In this document: positions 25,187-34,720 of the stretch, in pieces
Layout of the letters: every line of letters begins with the position of its first letter
Position numbering within the stretch: position 1 is the first letter of the stretch
Assembly (NCBI GenBank): GCA_038144425.1
Contig: JAYQNS010000002.1
Coordinates: 186,001-250,000 of the forward strand
DNA length: 64,000 bases
Source: Salivita marina
GTDB taxonomy: Bacteria; Pseudomonadota; Gammaproteobacteria; Pseudomonadales; Azotimanducaceae
Reading direction: 5' to 3'
Notes under the pieces: model-generated
Told to the model about the DNA's origin: nothing
Seen by the model: only the letters and a program-made list of their open reading frames with translations
The model's database searches: none
Translations under genes and position numbers: made by a program

Positions 25187-26025
25187 ATGGGGAGTAAACA
25201 TCAGATTGGCCGTGGCCACTGCTGGGCCCTGCTGATGCTGGTGGCGCTGGCGTTGCCCGGGCAGGCCGCCACCTACCTGCGCTTTGCCGACGAAGCGGGC
25301 ACGGCGTACTTCGGGGAGCGCCTTGCCGATGGGCGCGTTCAGCCCCTAGATGGGGCGCCCTGGGCCGGCGGGCAGGCTCTTGGGGGCCCGCGCACCGTGG
25401 AGGCGTCTCAGCTTTTGGCGCCGGTCACGCCGCGTTCCGTCATCGCCATTGGCTACAACTATCCGAGCCACACCACGGACCGTCCTGACCCGACGGCGCT
25501 CGGCATGTTTGCCAAGCTGCCGGGTTCTATCACCGGCCCTGGCGCAGTGATTCCCTATCCCCGGCGTGCGAAAAATCTTCACTACGAAGGGGAAGTTGTC
25601 ATCGTCATTGGCGAGCCCGCCTTTCAGGTGCCCCGGGAAGCTGCGCTTAGCAAGATCTTTGGCATCACCGCGGGCAATGATGTTTCGGAACGGGATTGGC
25701 AGGCCGGCGATCTTCAATGGCTTCGGGCGAAAGCCTCCGATGGCTTTGGCCCCGTGGGCCCTGGATCGTCACGGACCTCGACCCTGCGGCCCTGACCGTG
25801 AAAACCTTCCTGAATGGGACGCTTAAGCAGTCCGACGCGGTGAAGAACCTATTTTTTGATTTCGCGACGATCATCAGCGAAGTCTCCGAGACCATTGCCC
25901 TTGCCCCCGGGGACATCATCTTCACCGGGACGCCGGGGACCACCGAGCCCATGGCTCCGGGGGATGAGGTGGTGGTGGAGGTGTCTGGAGTCGGGCAGCT
26001 CCATAACGTCGTAGCTAGCCCCTGA
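25187..26025 (+). pseudogene. Exported fumarylacetoacetate-hydrolase-family gene, frameshifted
   Basis: Two frames together make one FAH-family protein. The first (25187-25795) starts with a signal-like segment, HCWALLMLVALALPGQAA, then holds the FAH core: AIGYNYPSHT, LHYEGEVVIVIGE and TAGNDVSERDWQ. The second frame continues from GPWIVTDLDP to the end and contains IFTGTPGTTEPMAPGDEV. The switch falls at 25754-25762: a single G missing from the run GTGGGCC would restore the frame without loss of any residue. It could be a true mutation, a sequence error, or, less likely, minus-one frameshifting at the heptamer GGGCCCT. FAH-family enzymes usually act in the cytoplasm, so the signal peptide is odd. 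Confidence 0.8.
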
Positions 26026-26645
26026 TGGATCCGCGCAACCTTACGCTGGTAGATGGCACGCCCCTCGAGCCGGCGGTGGCTGCGGGGCTGATCTTTGACA
26101 CGGACCCGCACATTTTTTCCTTCCTCCACGGCCATGACCGCGCTCGGGCCGATCAGCACCTGGCCTATCAGTGGCAGCAGGCCCAGGGGCTCTTCTCCCA
26201 TCGCTTTGCCCGGCTCGCGGTGGATGGCGAAGCCCTCGGGGGCCTTGCCCTGGGCTTTATGACGGAGGAGCAGGGGGCGGCGGCGGGGCCCTTTTTCGAG
26301 CAGGCGCAGGCCGCACTGGATCCCGAGGGCCTTGCGGCCCTTGTGCGCTGGGTGCGGGAGGGCCGCTACGTGATGCCTCCCGTGCCGGCCCACGGGTTTT
26401 ATCTGCAAAACCTTGCCGTGTTGCCCAGCCTACGCGGCCGTGGCCTCGGGCAGCGCCTGCTGGAGGATGTTTTCCGCCGAGCGAAGGGGGCGGGGGCTCA
26501 AGCGGTCCATTTGGATCTCTACGCGGGGAATCCGGCTCAGGCCCTCTACGAGCGGGCGGGCTTTAAGGTGCTTGCGGAAACGCGGGTTCCGGCCCTCGTG
26601 CCCGAAGGCATCGATCTTCACCTCCACATGGCTGCCGTTCTTTAG
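26025..26645 (+). CDS. GNAT-family N-acetyltransferase
   Basis: The 206-residue protein has the GNAT acetyl-CoA-binding motif in QNLAVLPSLRGRGLGQRLLE (near residue 135) and the C-terminal LDLYAGNPAQALYERAGFKV motif. The N-terminal 100 residues are less typical and may give substrate specificity. The ATG shares one base with the stop of the FAH gene (TGATG), so it is coupled to it. Substrate unknown. Confidence 0.9.
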   Translation: MDPRNLTLVDGTPLEPAVAAGLIFDTDPHIFSFLHGHDRARADQHLAYQWQQAQGLFSHRFARLAVDGEALGGLALGFMTEEQGAAAGPFFEQAQAALDPEGLAALVRWVREGRYVMPPVPAHGFYLQNLAVLPSLRGRGLGQRLLEDVFRRAKGAGAQAVHLDLYAGNPAQALYERAGFKVLAETRVPALVPEGIDLHLHMAAVL

Positions 26646-26654
26646 GAGACTTCC

Positions 26655-27095
26655 GTGAGCGAATCCCTCCGTAGCCAGCTGCTAAAGGCGGGGCTAGGTA
26701 AGGCGCCGGAGCCTAAGGCTTCGAAACCGAAACCTCAGTCCCAGCCCAAACCGAAGGCGCGGCGCAAGAGTGCGCTCTCTCAAACGCTTCGGGAGCAAGC
26801 TAAGCTGATTATCGAGCAGCGTCGTCTACCCCGAGGGCAGGGCGCTTGCGCCTACCACTTCCTCGACGGGAAGAAAGTACGGAAGCTTTACGTCACCGAG
26901 GCGCAGCGCGATGGCTTGGCTGCCGGCGCCATGGTGCTCGTGCGCCACGGGGCGGGCTTTGAGGTGATTGAGGAAAAGGTGGCGGAGAAGATTCGCGAAC
27001 TCGATGATCGCCTGGTGCTGTCCAAGCCCCCGGCGCCGGGGGAGGATGATCCAGCCTACGCGGACCACCCAATCCCCGACGATGTAGACTGGTAA
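26655..27095 (+). CDS. DUF2058 (YaiL-like) protein
   Basis: The 146-residue protein has a lysine- and proline-rich N-terminal region (residues 15-40) and the conserved core YHFLDGKKVRKLYVTEAQRD with a KIRELDDRLV segment, matching the DUF2058 family typical of gammaproteobacteria and annotated as nucleoprotein or polynucleotide-associated. The start is GTG after TTAGGAGA. Its stop abuts the convergent amidohydrolase gene with no gap. Function is not established. Confidence 0.85.
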   Translation: MSESLRSQLLKAGLGKAPEPKASKPKPQSQPKPKARRKSALSQTLREQAKLIIEQRRLPRGQGACAYHFLDGKKVRKLYVTEAQRDGLAAGAMVLVRHGAGFEVIEEKVAEKIRELDDRLVLSKPPAPGEDDPAYADHPIPDDVDW

Positions 27096-28781
27096 TCAGG
27101 GCGTCTTCGCGTACACCCGCTCCCCGGCAATCCACGTTTCCTTCACCTGAAGCTTCCACAGGTCCTCCGGCGCCACGGTGAAGGGATCCTCCGCAAGGAT
27201 TACGAAATCTGCCCATTTTGTGGGCTCGAGGCTGCCCAGCTGCCCCTCCTGCCGCGCAGACCACGCCGCATCCAAGGTAAAGCCCCGAAGCGTCTGCGAT
27301 AGCGTGAGCTTTTCGCTCGGGCGCCAGCCACCCGGGGGATCGTCCTGCCGGTTTTGCCGGGTAACCGCGGCGTGGATGCCAAAGACCGGATCTGGGGGTT
27401 CCACGGGAAAATCACTACCTAGGGCGAGTACAGCGCCGTTCTTGAGCAGCGTTGCCCAGGCGTAACCCCCTGCTAGGCGTGCCGGGCCTAGACGTTTTTC
27501 CGCCATCCACATATCGGAGGTGGCGTGGGTGGGCTGCATGGAAGCCACCACGCCAAGGTCGATGGTGCGCTGGAGATCGCCGGGACGCATGACCTGCGCG
27601 TGCTCGATGCGGTGCCGGAGGTCCCTGCTGCCCGGGTAACGCTGGAAAGCCTGTTCGTAGGCGTCTAGGACCACGGCGTTGGCGCGGGTCCCGATCGCGT
27701 GGATGCCCACTTGCCAGCCCCGAGAGGTGGCTTGATCGACGATGCGGGCGAGGTCCTCGGCGCTCGTGAACAGCAGGCCGCGGTTGCCTTCGTCGTCACT
27801 GTAGTCCTCAAACAGGGCGGCGCCGCGGCTGCCGAGGGCGCCATCGGAGTACAGCTTCACGGCCTGCACATCGACCCGATCCTCTGGGTCATCCCGGGGC
27901 GTACCCAGGGCCTCGAGCGTTTCCTCGCCAGCCACCATCACGTAGAGGCGAACCTTGAGGTCGCCAGTTTTGGCTAGGCGCTGAAGAGTTTCGATGGTGC
28001 GCACGCCGGCCCCGGCGTCGTGAACCTGGGTAAGGCCCTTGCTGAGCATGATGTCCTGGGCGGCGCTGATTGCCTGCTCCAGCTGGTCCTGGCTGGGCCG
28101 CGGGACCACGGCGTCGATGAGGTCCATGGCGGCGTCCACGAAAACCCCCGTGGGGTTGCCGCGCTCATCGCGGATGAGCTGGCCTCCCGGGGGATCGAGA
28201 GTGTCGGCGTTGATGCCCGCGGCGGCCATGGCGGCCCCATTGGCCCAGGCAGCGTGGCCGTCCACCCGGCGCAGCCAAATCGGCCGATCAGTGACGCCGT
28301 CTAAATCGCTGGCTCGAGGAAAGCGCCCCTCGGGCCAGTGTTCCTGGTTCCAGCGACCCCCGGTGATCCAGCCGTCTCCCGTTTCCGCATAGCGGGCGAT
28401 TTTGTCTACCGTAGCCTTCAGGCTTTGGAGCCCCGTAATGTTTAAGCGGAGTGCGTCGTAGCCCAGGCTCGTGAAGTGGCCATGGGCGTCAATGAGCCCG
28501 GGCATGAGGAAGGCGCCCTCGCCGTCGATGCGAGTGACTGGCTCCCCAAGGCGAGCGGCCAAGGTGCGGAGATCATCGAAGGCGCCGGCGGAGACGACGC
28601 GTCCTTCGTGAACCAGAAGGGCGGAAAAGCGCTGCTCCTGCACCGCGGCGCCGGTGTCCGCGGCGCTAGCCGTGGCGGTCCAGCCGTTCACGTTGTAAAG
28701 CAGGGTGGTATCGGCCACCGCACCGACTGTGAGGCTCGCGAGGTTAAGGGTAAGGGCGGCCCGGAGGAATCGGAGGGTCAT
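27096..28781 (-). CDS. Exported YtcJ-like amidohydrolase
   Basis: The 561-residue protein starts with a signal peptide-like stretch (LRAALTLNLASLTVGAVA) and belongs to the amidohydrolase_3/YtcJ group. Metal ligands are in LIDAHGHFTSLG (near residue 100), and later HRIEHAQVM and LGSDFPVEPPDPV. The WLRRVDGHAAWANG and YSDGALGSRGAAL segments are characteristic of the group. Members hydrolyse varied amide or ester bonds, so the substrate is open. It follows the ferredoxin reductase gene by 11 bases on the same strand. Confidence 0.88.
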   Translation of the reverse strand: MTLRFLRAALTLNLASLTVGAVADTTLLYNVNGWTATASAADTGAAVQEQRFSALLVHEGRVVSAGAFDDLRTLAARLGEPVTRIDGEGAFLMPGLIDAHGHFTSLGYDALRLNITGLQSLKATVDKIARYAETGDGWITGGRWNQEHWPEGRFPRASDLDGVTDRPIWLRRVDGHAAWANGAAMAAAGINADTLDPPGGQLIRDERGNPTGVFVDAAMDLIDAVVPRPSQDQLEQAISAAQDIMLSKGLTQVHDAGAGVRTIETLQRLAKTGDLKVRLYVMVAGEETLEALGTPRDDPEDRVDVQAVKLYSDGALGSRGAALFEDYSDDEGNRGLLFTSAEDLARIVDQATSRGWQVGIHAIGTRANAVVLDAYEQAFQRYPGSRDLRHRIEHAQVMRPGDLQRTIDLGVVASMQPTHATSDMWMAEKRLGPARLAGGYAWATLLKNGAVLALGSDFPVEPPDPVFGIHAAVTRQNRQDDPPGGWRPSEKLTLSQTLRGFTLDAAWSARQEGQLGSLEPTKWADFVILAEDPFTVAPEDLWKLQVKETWIAGERVYAKTP

Positions 28782-28792
28782 GGCATGCTCAC

Positions 28793-30010
28793 CTACTTCG
28801 AAATCAGGGTTTTGAGATCCGTTTCCGGATCGGCCAGGGCTTCGGCGGCCACCGGCGCCTTCTGGGCGACCAGCTGGCGCGCGGCCATAAACTCCCGAGG
28901 GCTGTTCACCGCATCCACGGCAATGAGCTGGCCATCCTTTAGGTAGAAGCGGGCGAAGGCGCCGCTATCCGGGTCCCCGCGGAGCACGTCTTCCTCCGCT
29001 TCCCCGGAAAAGCCCACCATCTGCAGTTTCAAGTCGTACTGGTCACTCCAGAACCAGGGCACGGCATCGTAGCGGGCTTCGCCGCCGCAAATATTCTTCG
29101 CCGCGACCCGGGCCTGGTCCATGGCGTTGGGGACCGATTCCAGGCGCAGGCGCCGGCCCAGGCCGGGGTTCGGATGGTTGGTGCAATCGCCGATGGCGTA
29201 GATATGCGGGGCGCTGGTCTGCGTGCCCTCATCTACCTGAATGCCGTTCTCGCAGGCCAGCCCCGCGGCTTCCGCGAGCTCTGTGCGGGGCAGAATCCCC
29301 ACGCCCACAATCACCACGTCCGCGGGGATTTCCGTGCCGTCCTTGCACTGCACGCCGGTCACCTGGCCTTCGCCGGAAAGGGCTGCGGCGGCGGCTTCCG
29401 TTTTGATCACCACGCCGTGGTCCGTGTGGACCTTGGTGTAAAAAGCGGACATGGCGGGGGTGGTGACCCGAGCCAGGATGCGCTTTTCCATTTCCAACAC
29501 GGTGACCTCCAGCCCAAGCTTCCGAGCGACCGCAGCGACCTCCAGGCCGATGTAGCCGCCGCCAATGATCACCAGACGCTTACCCGGGGTGAGGGCCGCA
29601 CGGATACCATCGACGTCGGCCATGGTGCGGAGGTAGAACACCCCATCTTGGTCGAAGCCCGGTAGGGAGAGGCGGCGTACCTGGCTGCCCGTGGCGAGCA
29701 CGAGGTCGCTGTAGCCTAGGCTCTCCCCGTCTTCGAGGGTGACCGTTTGGGCCGCGCTATCAATCGCCGTGACCTTCGTACCGAGGCGCGTTTCGATATT
29801 CTGATCGGCGTAGAACTTCTCTGGCCGCACGAGTAGCCGTTCTACAGGGAGCTCGCCCAAAAGGTAGGCCTTGGAGAGGGGTGGGCGCTGGTAGGGGAGC
29901 TGGGGCTCCTCGCCGATCATCAGGATTTCGCCGTCGTATCCTTCCTGGCGCAGGCTTGCCACCAACTGCCCGGCGCCTTGGCCGCCGCCCACCACAATCG
30001 TTCTTTTCAT
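28793..30010 (-). CDS. FAD-dependent ferredoxin reductase (putidaredoxin reductase type)
   Basis: The 405-residue flavoprotein has an N-terminal FAD-binding VVGGGQGAGQLVASLR, a central NAD(P)-binding IIGGGYIGLEVAAVARKLG, and IYAIGDCTNHP, the second FAD contact. The C-terminal reductase domain (residues 325-400) completes the pattern of NADH-ferredoxin reductases that feed cytochrome P450 or Rieske oxygenases. No ferredoxin or oxygenase gene is adjacent, so its partner lies elsewhere. Confidence 0.9.
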   Translation of the reverse strand: MKRTIVVGGGQGAGQLVASLRQEGYDGEILMIGEEPQLPYQRPPLSKAYLLGELPVERLLVRPEKFYADQNIETRLGTKVTAIDSAAQTVTLEDGESLGYSDLVLATGSQVRRLSLPGFDQDGVFYLRTMADVDGIRAALTPGKRLVIIGGGYIGLEVAAVARKLGLEVTVLEMEKRILARVTTPAMSAFYTKVHTDHGVVIKTEAAAAALSGEGQVTGVQCKDGTEIPADVVIVGVGILPRTELAEAAGLACENGIQVDEGTQTSAPHIYAIGDCTNHPNPGLGRRLRLESVPNAMDQARVAAKNICGGEARYDAVPWFWSDQYDLKLQMVGFSGEAEEDVLRGDPDSGAFARFYLKDGQLIAVDAVNSPREFMAARQLVAQKAPVAAEALADPETDLKTLISK

Positions 30011-30076
30011 GTGCGATCCCTTATGCTCGCCCTATGCGAAATCTATTGTACCGACTCCCTGCGCAGGAGGCTTTCC

Positions 30077-30547
30077 ATGGCAGCACCCTTGGCGACACCT
30101 CTCTCCCTCTCCCAGGCTTCTAGGAACATGGGTGCGGTCTTGATCCTGTCCCTCATAGGCGTGATGTTTGGCGGCAGCGTTCTGATCTGGCGCATCGTAA
30201 ATGTGCCAGCCTATCTCGCCTCGCCCCTGCACCAGGACCTTTGGCGAGCGGGGCACGCCCATGCCGCACTGTTTTTGCTGCTGACCCTGGTGCTCTTGCC
30301 CTGGATCGATGCCGCTCGCGGGAGCGAGGGGCTGCGCTGGGCCCTGCGCGTCCTTATTTCCTCGGCGAGTATTACCTTTCCCCTCGCTTTTTTTCTTGGC
30401 GCTCCCAGTCCGGCCACGGCGAGCCCGGAGCCTGCCCTAGGGTTACTGATTCCTGGCGCTATACTGCTGGTCACGGGTTTAACCATCTTGGTATGGGCGC
30501 TCCTTCGCGGCGCGCCGCCATCCCTCGGGGAAGGAGAGGCCGAATGA
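30077..30547 (+). CDS. Small membrane protein, unknown
   Basis: I start the protein at the ATG at 30077, which follows GCAGGAGG; this gives 156 residues. There are four hydrophobic segments and a conserved-looking loop AGHAHAALFLLLTL between the first two. A histidine pair in GHAHA could bind a metal or heme, but I do not recognise the family. The TGA overlaps the peptidase ATG by four bases, so it is expressed with the M3 peptidase gene. Confidence 0.7.
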   Translation: MAAPLATPLSLSQASRNMGAVLILSLIGVMFGGSVLIWRIVNVPAYLASPLHQDLWRAGHAHAALFLLLTLVLLPWIDAARGSEGLRWALRVLISSASITFPLAFFLGAPSPATASPEPALGLLIPGAILLVTGLTILVWALLRGAPPSLGEGEAE

Positions 30548-32706
30548 TGCTGCAATCCCGTATGGGTGTCTTCCTGGTAACGGGCGTGATGGTCGCCCTG
30601 CTGACCGCCTGCGGGGCCAAGGCGCCGGAATCCGCGGTAGCGTCCCCGGCCTCCGCTGACGGCGCTGCCAACCCCTTCCTGACCCCAAGTCCCTTGCCCT
30701 ACGGCCTGCCGCCCTTTGATCAGATTGAGCATGCGCACTTTGCGCCGGCCTTTGCGGCGGGCATGGCCGAGGAGCGGGCGCAGGTGGAGGCGATCCTGGC
30801 GAACAGCGGGGCTCCGAGCTTCGAGAACACCATTGTCGCCCTGGAGATGACCGGGTCCACCTTGGATCGGGTGTCCCGGGTGTTCTATGCCCTTTCCAGC
30901 GCCCATACGAACGACGACATTCAGGCCCTTCGCGCTGACCTGGCGCCCCAGCTGGCAGCGCACCGGGACGCCATCATGTTGAACCCAGCGCTCTTCGAGC
31001 GCGTGGCAATGGTGTATGGGCAGCGCGAGGCCCTCGGGCTCGAGGGCGAGGCCCTTCGCCTAGTGGAAGAAATCTACAAGGACTTTCAGCGCGCCGGAGC
31101 GGCCCTGGACGATGGGGCTCGGGCAAGGCTCAAGGAAATCAATAGTGCCCTGGCGAAGGAAAGTGCGGCCTTTTCCGATGCGGTGCTTTCGGAGGTGAAC
31201 GCCAGCGCAATCGTCGTCGAGAACGAAGCCGAGCTTGCGGGTTTAAGCGAGGATCGCCGCGCTGCGCTGGCCCAGGCTGCGGACGAGGCGGGGCTGGGGG
31301 CGCATCGTTGGCTCATCTCCCTCCGCAATACCACGGGACAGCCCGTCGTGGCGGACCTAACCCATCGTCCCCTCCGGGAGCGGCTCCAGAAAGCCTCCGA
31401 AGCTCGGGGTCGTCGCGGCGGGGACTTTGATAATCGAGCTCGGGTCCTTGCGATCTTGAAGCTCCGGGCGGAGAAAGCGTCGCTCCTCGGTTTTGAGAAC
31501 TACGCGGCCTATGCGGTGGCCAATCAGACGGCGCAAACGCCGGAAGCGGTGGCGTCCATGCTCAGTACCCTGGCGCCCCGGGCCGTGGCGAATGCCCGGC
31601 GGGAAGGTGCCGCGCTCCAGGCCCTAATCGACCGTGAAGGGGGTGGGCATGCGCTGGAAGCCTGGGATTGGAGTTTCTACACGGAGAAGCTTCGGGCCGA
31701 GCGCTATGCCTTCGATGCGGAGGCCCTGAAGCCCTATTTCGAGATTAATCGCGTGCTCCAGGAGGGGGTCTTCCACTTTGCCGGGCAGCTCTACGGGCTA
31801 CGCTTCGAAGCGCGTCCGGCCCTGCCCACCTATCATCCGGACGTTCAGGTTTTTGAAGTCTTTTTGGATGAGGCGCCCCTCGGGCTTTTCCTCTTCGATC
31901 CCTATGCCCGGCCCAGCAAGCGGGGCGGTGCCTGGATGAACGCCTACGTGTCGCAGAGCCGGCTGCTCGGGACCCAGGCCGTGGTAGCGAACCATCTGAA
32001 CATCGTGAAGCCCGCCCCGGGGCGGCCCACGCTGCTCACCTTCGACGAGGTGAACACCATGTTCCACGAGTTCGGCCATGCCTTACATGGGCTCTTCTCG
32101 GACGTGACCTATCCCCGCTTCTCCGGCACTCGCGTGCCCCGGGATTTTGTGGAGTTCCCCTCTCAAGTGCACGAGATGGGGGCCACCTGGCCGAGCATTT
32201 TGAAGAACTATGCCGTGCACCATGAGACCGGAGAACCCCTTCCAGAGGCGGAGCTGGAGAAGGTGCGGTTGGCCCAGCGCTTCAACGAAGGCTTCCGCAC
32301 CACCGAATACCTCGCCGCGGCAAGCCTCGATCAAGCGCTGCATCGCCTTCCGGTGAATGCCCTGCCCGAGGCGGAAGCGCTCATGGATCTTGAGGCTTCG
32401 CTCCTTTCCGATCTTGGCTTCGATTACGCGCCGGTGCCGCCGCGCTACCGCACCCCCTACTTCTCGCACATCATGGGGGGCTATGCGGCGGGCTATTACA
32501 GCTATATTTGGAGCGAGGTACTCGACGCGGACACGGTGGCCTGGTTTAAGGCGAACGGTGGCCTGACTCGGGAAAATGGCGATCGCTTCCGCAACCGCCT
32601 GCTGTCGAAAGGGTCCAGCCAACCGGCGATGACGCTCTTTGAAGATTTCCGGGGGGCGCCCCCGAGCCTCGAGCCGCTCCTGGAGCGCCGCGGGCTCACG
32701 GACTAG
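30544..32706 (+). CDS. dcp: M3-family oligopeptidase, Dcp-like lipoprotein
   Basis: The 720-residue zinc metallopeptidase carries the M3 motif FHEFGHALHGLFS near residue 510, with the third ligand glutamate in the following helix region. The start at 30544 gives a lipoprotein signal ending in LLTAC, so it is probably anchored in the periplasm. Residues 40-300 form the helical cap found in peptidyl-dipeptidase Dcp. Dcp removes dipeptides from C-termini of oligopeptides. Its stop shares CTAG with the stop of the convergent synthetase gene. Confidence 0.9.
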   Translation: MMLQSRMGVFLVTGVMVALLTACGAKAPESAVASPASADGAANPFLTPSPLPYGLPPFDQIEHAHFAPAFAAGMAEERAQVEAILANSGAPSFENTIVALEMTGSTLDRVSRVFYALSSAHTNDDIQALRADLAPQLAAHRDAIMLNPALFERVAMVYGQREALGLEGEALRLVEEIYKDFQRAGAALDDGARARLKEINSALAKESAAFSDAVLSEVNASAIVVENEAELAGLSEDRRAALAQAADEAGLGAHRWLISLRNTTGQPVVADLTHRPLRERLQKASEARGRRGGDFDNRARVLAILKLRAEKASLLGFENYAAYAVANQTAQTPEAVASMLSTLAPRAVANARREGAALQALIDREGGGHALEAWDWSFYTEKLRAERYAFDAEALKPYFEINRVLQEGVFHFAGQLYGLRFEARPALPTYHPDVQVFEVFLDEAPLGLFLFDPYARPSKRGGAWMNAYVSQSRLLGTQAVVANHLNIVKPAPGRPTLLTFDEVNTMFHEFGHALHGLFSDVTYPRFSGTRVPRDFVEFPSQVHEMGATWPSILKNYAVHHETGEPLPEAELEKVRLAQRFNEGFRTTEYLAAASLDQALHRLPVNALPEAEALMDLEASLLSDLGFDYAPVPPRYRTPYFSHIMGGYAAGYYSYIWSEVLDADTVAWFKANGGLTRENGDRFRNRLLSKGSSQPAMTLFEDFRGAPPSLEPLLERRGLTD

Positions 32707-34238
32707 GGCATTGCCGGGGCCCGGCCCAGGCTGGCCAGAACTTCGTCGCGCAGGCCGTGCTTAGCCAGCTTCCCCGTGGGAAGGCGCGGTAGCCGTTCGT
32801 GGAAGCGCCAGCTTTTTGGGCATTTCAGGTGCGCCAGCTGGGCTCGGCAATGGGCACGGAGGGCGGCCTCCATGCCCGCCGGGTCCACCCCGCTCATCAG
32901 CTCTATGGAGGCGTGAAGCTGCTCGCCGAACTCCTCGTCCGGGAGGCCAAATACCGCCGCGTCTGCCACCCGTGGATCGGCGAGGAGCACGTCCTCAATT
33001 TCCCGGGGATAGATATTTACGCCCCCGGTAATCACGGTGAAATCGCGCCGGTCGGTCAGGTAAAGGAAGCCGTCCTCGTCGAGATAGCCCAGATCCCCCA
33101 CGGTGGAGAACCCGTCGTCGAGGTAGGCTCGGCGGGTTTTTTCCGCATCCCCTAGGTAAGAGAACTTCGCGCCGCCGCGGAGGTACACCGTGCCCGCAAC
33201 GCCGGGCGGGCAGGGGGCGCCGTCCGCGTCGCGGATGCTCACCTCCCCGAGGAGGGGTCGACCCACGCTGCCCCGATGGGCAAGCCACTCAGCGCTATCA
33301 ATCACGGTCTGGCCGTTGGCCTCCGTGGCGCTGTAATACTCGTAAAGAATCGGGCCCCACCAATCGATCATGGCGGCCTTCACCGCCGGCGGGCAGGGCG
33401 CCGCCGCGTGGATTGCATAGCGATGGGCCCGGGCGCGGAAAGCCTGGCGCCGAGCCTCGGGTAGGCGAAGCAGGCGCACGAACATGGTGGGCACCCACTG
33501 GCTATGGGTGATGGGTTCGGCTTCCAGAATCCCCAGGGCCGCCTCGGCGTCAAAGTGGGTCAGGACCTGCGCCGTGCCGCCGAGGCGGAGCACCATGTCG
33601 ATATAGCGTAGGGGCGCGCTGTGGTAGAGCGGCGCTGTGGAGAGATACACGGTGTTCTCGTCCAAACCGTGGGCCTCGATGCGGGCGGCGGCAAGGGCAC
33701 TTTGGGTCCCCAGCGGCGCGCCGGGGTGGGCCGTGATCACGCCCTTCGGTCGCCCCGTGGTGCCGGAGGAAAAGAGCAGGGCGGCCCCTTCCTGAGCATC
33801 TGCGGGGCACGCCTTCGGCAAATCGGCACAGCGCGCCCAGAGGTCGGCCGTGTCCGACCGATAGGCTGATCCCGGCGGGGGCAGCTGGGCGGCAAAGGCG
33901 GGGCGATAGAAAAGCGCCTTCGCCCCCGCGTCCTCCACGATCTGCCCGATTTCCTGCGCTTTCAGGTGCGTGTTGAGCGGGGTGTACCAGAGCCCAAGGC
34001 GCATGGCAGCGAAGTAGAGAACCAGGGCCTCCCGGTGGGTGCCGGTTAAGGCTGCGACCCCCGACCCCGATGGGAGCCCGAGACTGCGAAGGCCCTGGGC
34101 GACTTGGTTCACCTCGTCGTTTAGCGCGGCATAGGTGATGGGGGTGCTCGGTCCCGTTTCGGGATCGTGAAACACCAGAGCGGGATGCTCGGGCCGGCGT
34201 TGAGCCTGGGCCTCAAGGTGGAAGAGGCCAGGAGCCAC
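32703..34238 (-). CDS. Acyl-CoA synthetase (AMP-forming)
   Basis: The 511-residue adenylating enzyme has the phosphate-binding loop LLFSSGTTGRPKGV near residue 160, the motif YEYYSATEANG near 300, the DLGYLDEDGFLYLTDR hinge region near 395, and the catalytic lysine in RLPTGKLAKHGLRD near the end. These are the marks of fatty-acid or carboxylate CoA ligases. The start is GTG placed directly after the stop of the DUF1820 gene, so the two are coupled. The acid substrate is unknown. Confidence 0.88.
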   Translation of the reverse strand: MAPGLFHLEAQAQRRPEHPALVFHDPETGPSTPITYAALNDEVNQVAQGLRSLGLPSGSGVAALTGTHREALVLYFAAMRLGLWYTPLNTHLKAQEIGQIVEDAGAKALFYRPAFAAQLPPPGSAYRSDTADLWARCADLPKACPADAQEGAALLFSSGTTGRPKGVITAHPGAPLGTQSALAAARIEAHGLDENTVYLSTAPLYHSAPLRYIDMVLRLGGTAQVLTHFDAEAALGILEAEPITHSQWVPTMFVRLLRLPEARRQAFRARAHRYAIHAAAPCPPAVKAAMIDWWGPILYEYYSATEANGQTVIDSAEWLAHRGSVGRPLLGEVSIRDADGAPCPPGVAGTVYLRGGAKFSYLGDAEKTRRAYLDDGFSTVGDLGYLDEDGFLYLTDRRDFTVITGGVNIYPREIEDVLLADPRVADAAVFGLPDEEFGEQLHASIELMSGVDPAGMEAALRAHCRAQLAHLKCPKSWRFHERLPRLPTGKLAKHGLRDEVLASLGRAPAMP

Positions 34239-34571
34239 TTAGCCGTCCCGCTTGGGAGGCACCGGGAGGGACGGGAAGGGGGTGACCTTATCGCCCTTGA
34301 TTTCCTTGATGCGGGCCGGGCCTTCCTTCTGCACTTCGTCGATGCGGATAACCGCGTGCATGGGAATATAGCTGCGCTCAACGCCTTCGAATTCGTTTTG
34401 CAGCTTTTCCTCCGCGGGATCCACCACGACCTGGGTGCGCTTTCCAAAGACGTAGCCCTCGATTTCAATGAAGCCATAGAGCTCGCTTTGATAGATATCC
34501 CGCGCGTAGAGCTCATAAACCTGGCCCTGGCTTTGGAAGATCACGCGATAGAGGTGGGTCGGTTCGGCCAT
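34239..34571 (-). CDS. DUF1820 family protein
   Basis: The 110-residue protein has the DUF1820 core LYRVIFQSQGQVYELYARD and IPMHAVIRIDEVQKEG. The family is small, cytoplasmic and mostly gammaproteobacterial, without an assigned function; it often lies beside miaB, as here, where it diverges from miaB. The gene is followed with no gap by the acyl-CoA synthetase gene. Confidence 0.9.
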   Translation of the reverse strand: MAEPTHLYRVIFQSQGQVYELYARDIYQSELYGFIEIEGYVFGKRTQVVVDPAEEKLQNEFEGVERSYIPMHAVIRIDEVQKEGPARIKEIKGDKVTPFPSLPVPPKRDG

Positions 34572-34720
34572 GGCGCCGGTCTCCTGCTTCCGAAGGGGCG
34601 CAGTTTGGGCATTGTGGGCAGCTTTGCAAGGGGGCGCGGCGTATTTTCCGGTTCAGTGGTTTTTGGATCCTGTGGGGAGCCGGTATGATCGCCGCCCCGG
34701 CGGGGCTTGTGAGGTGAGCC

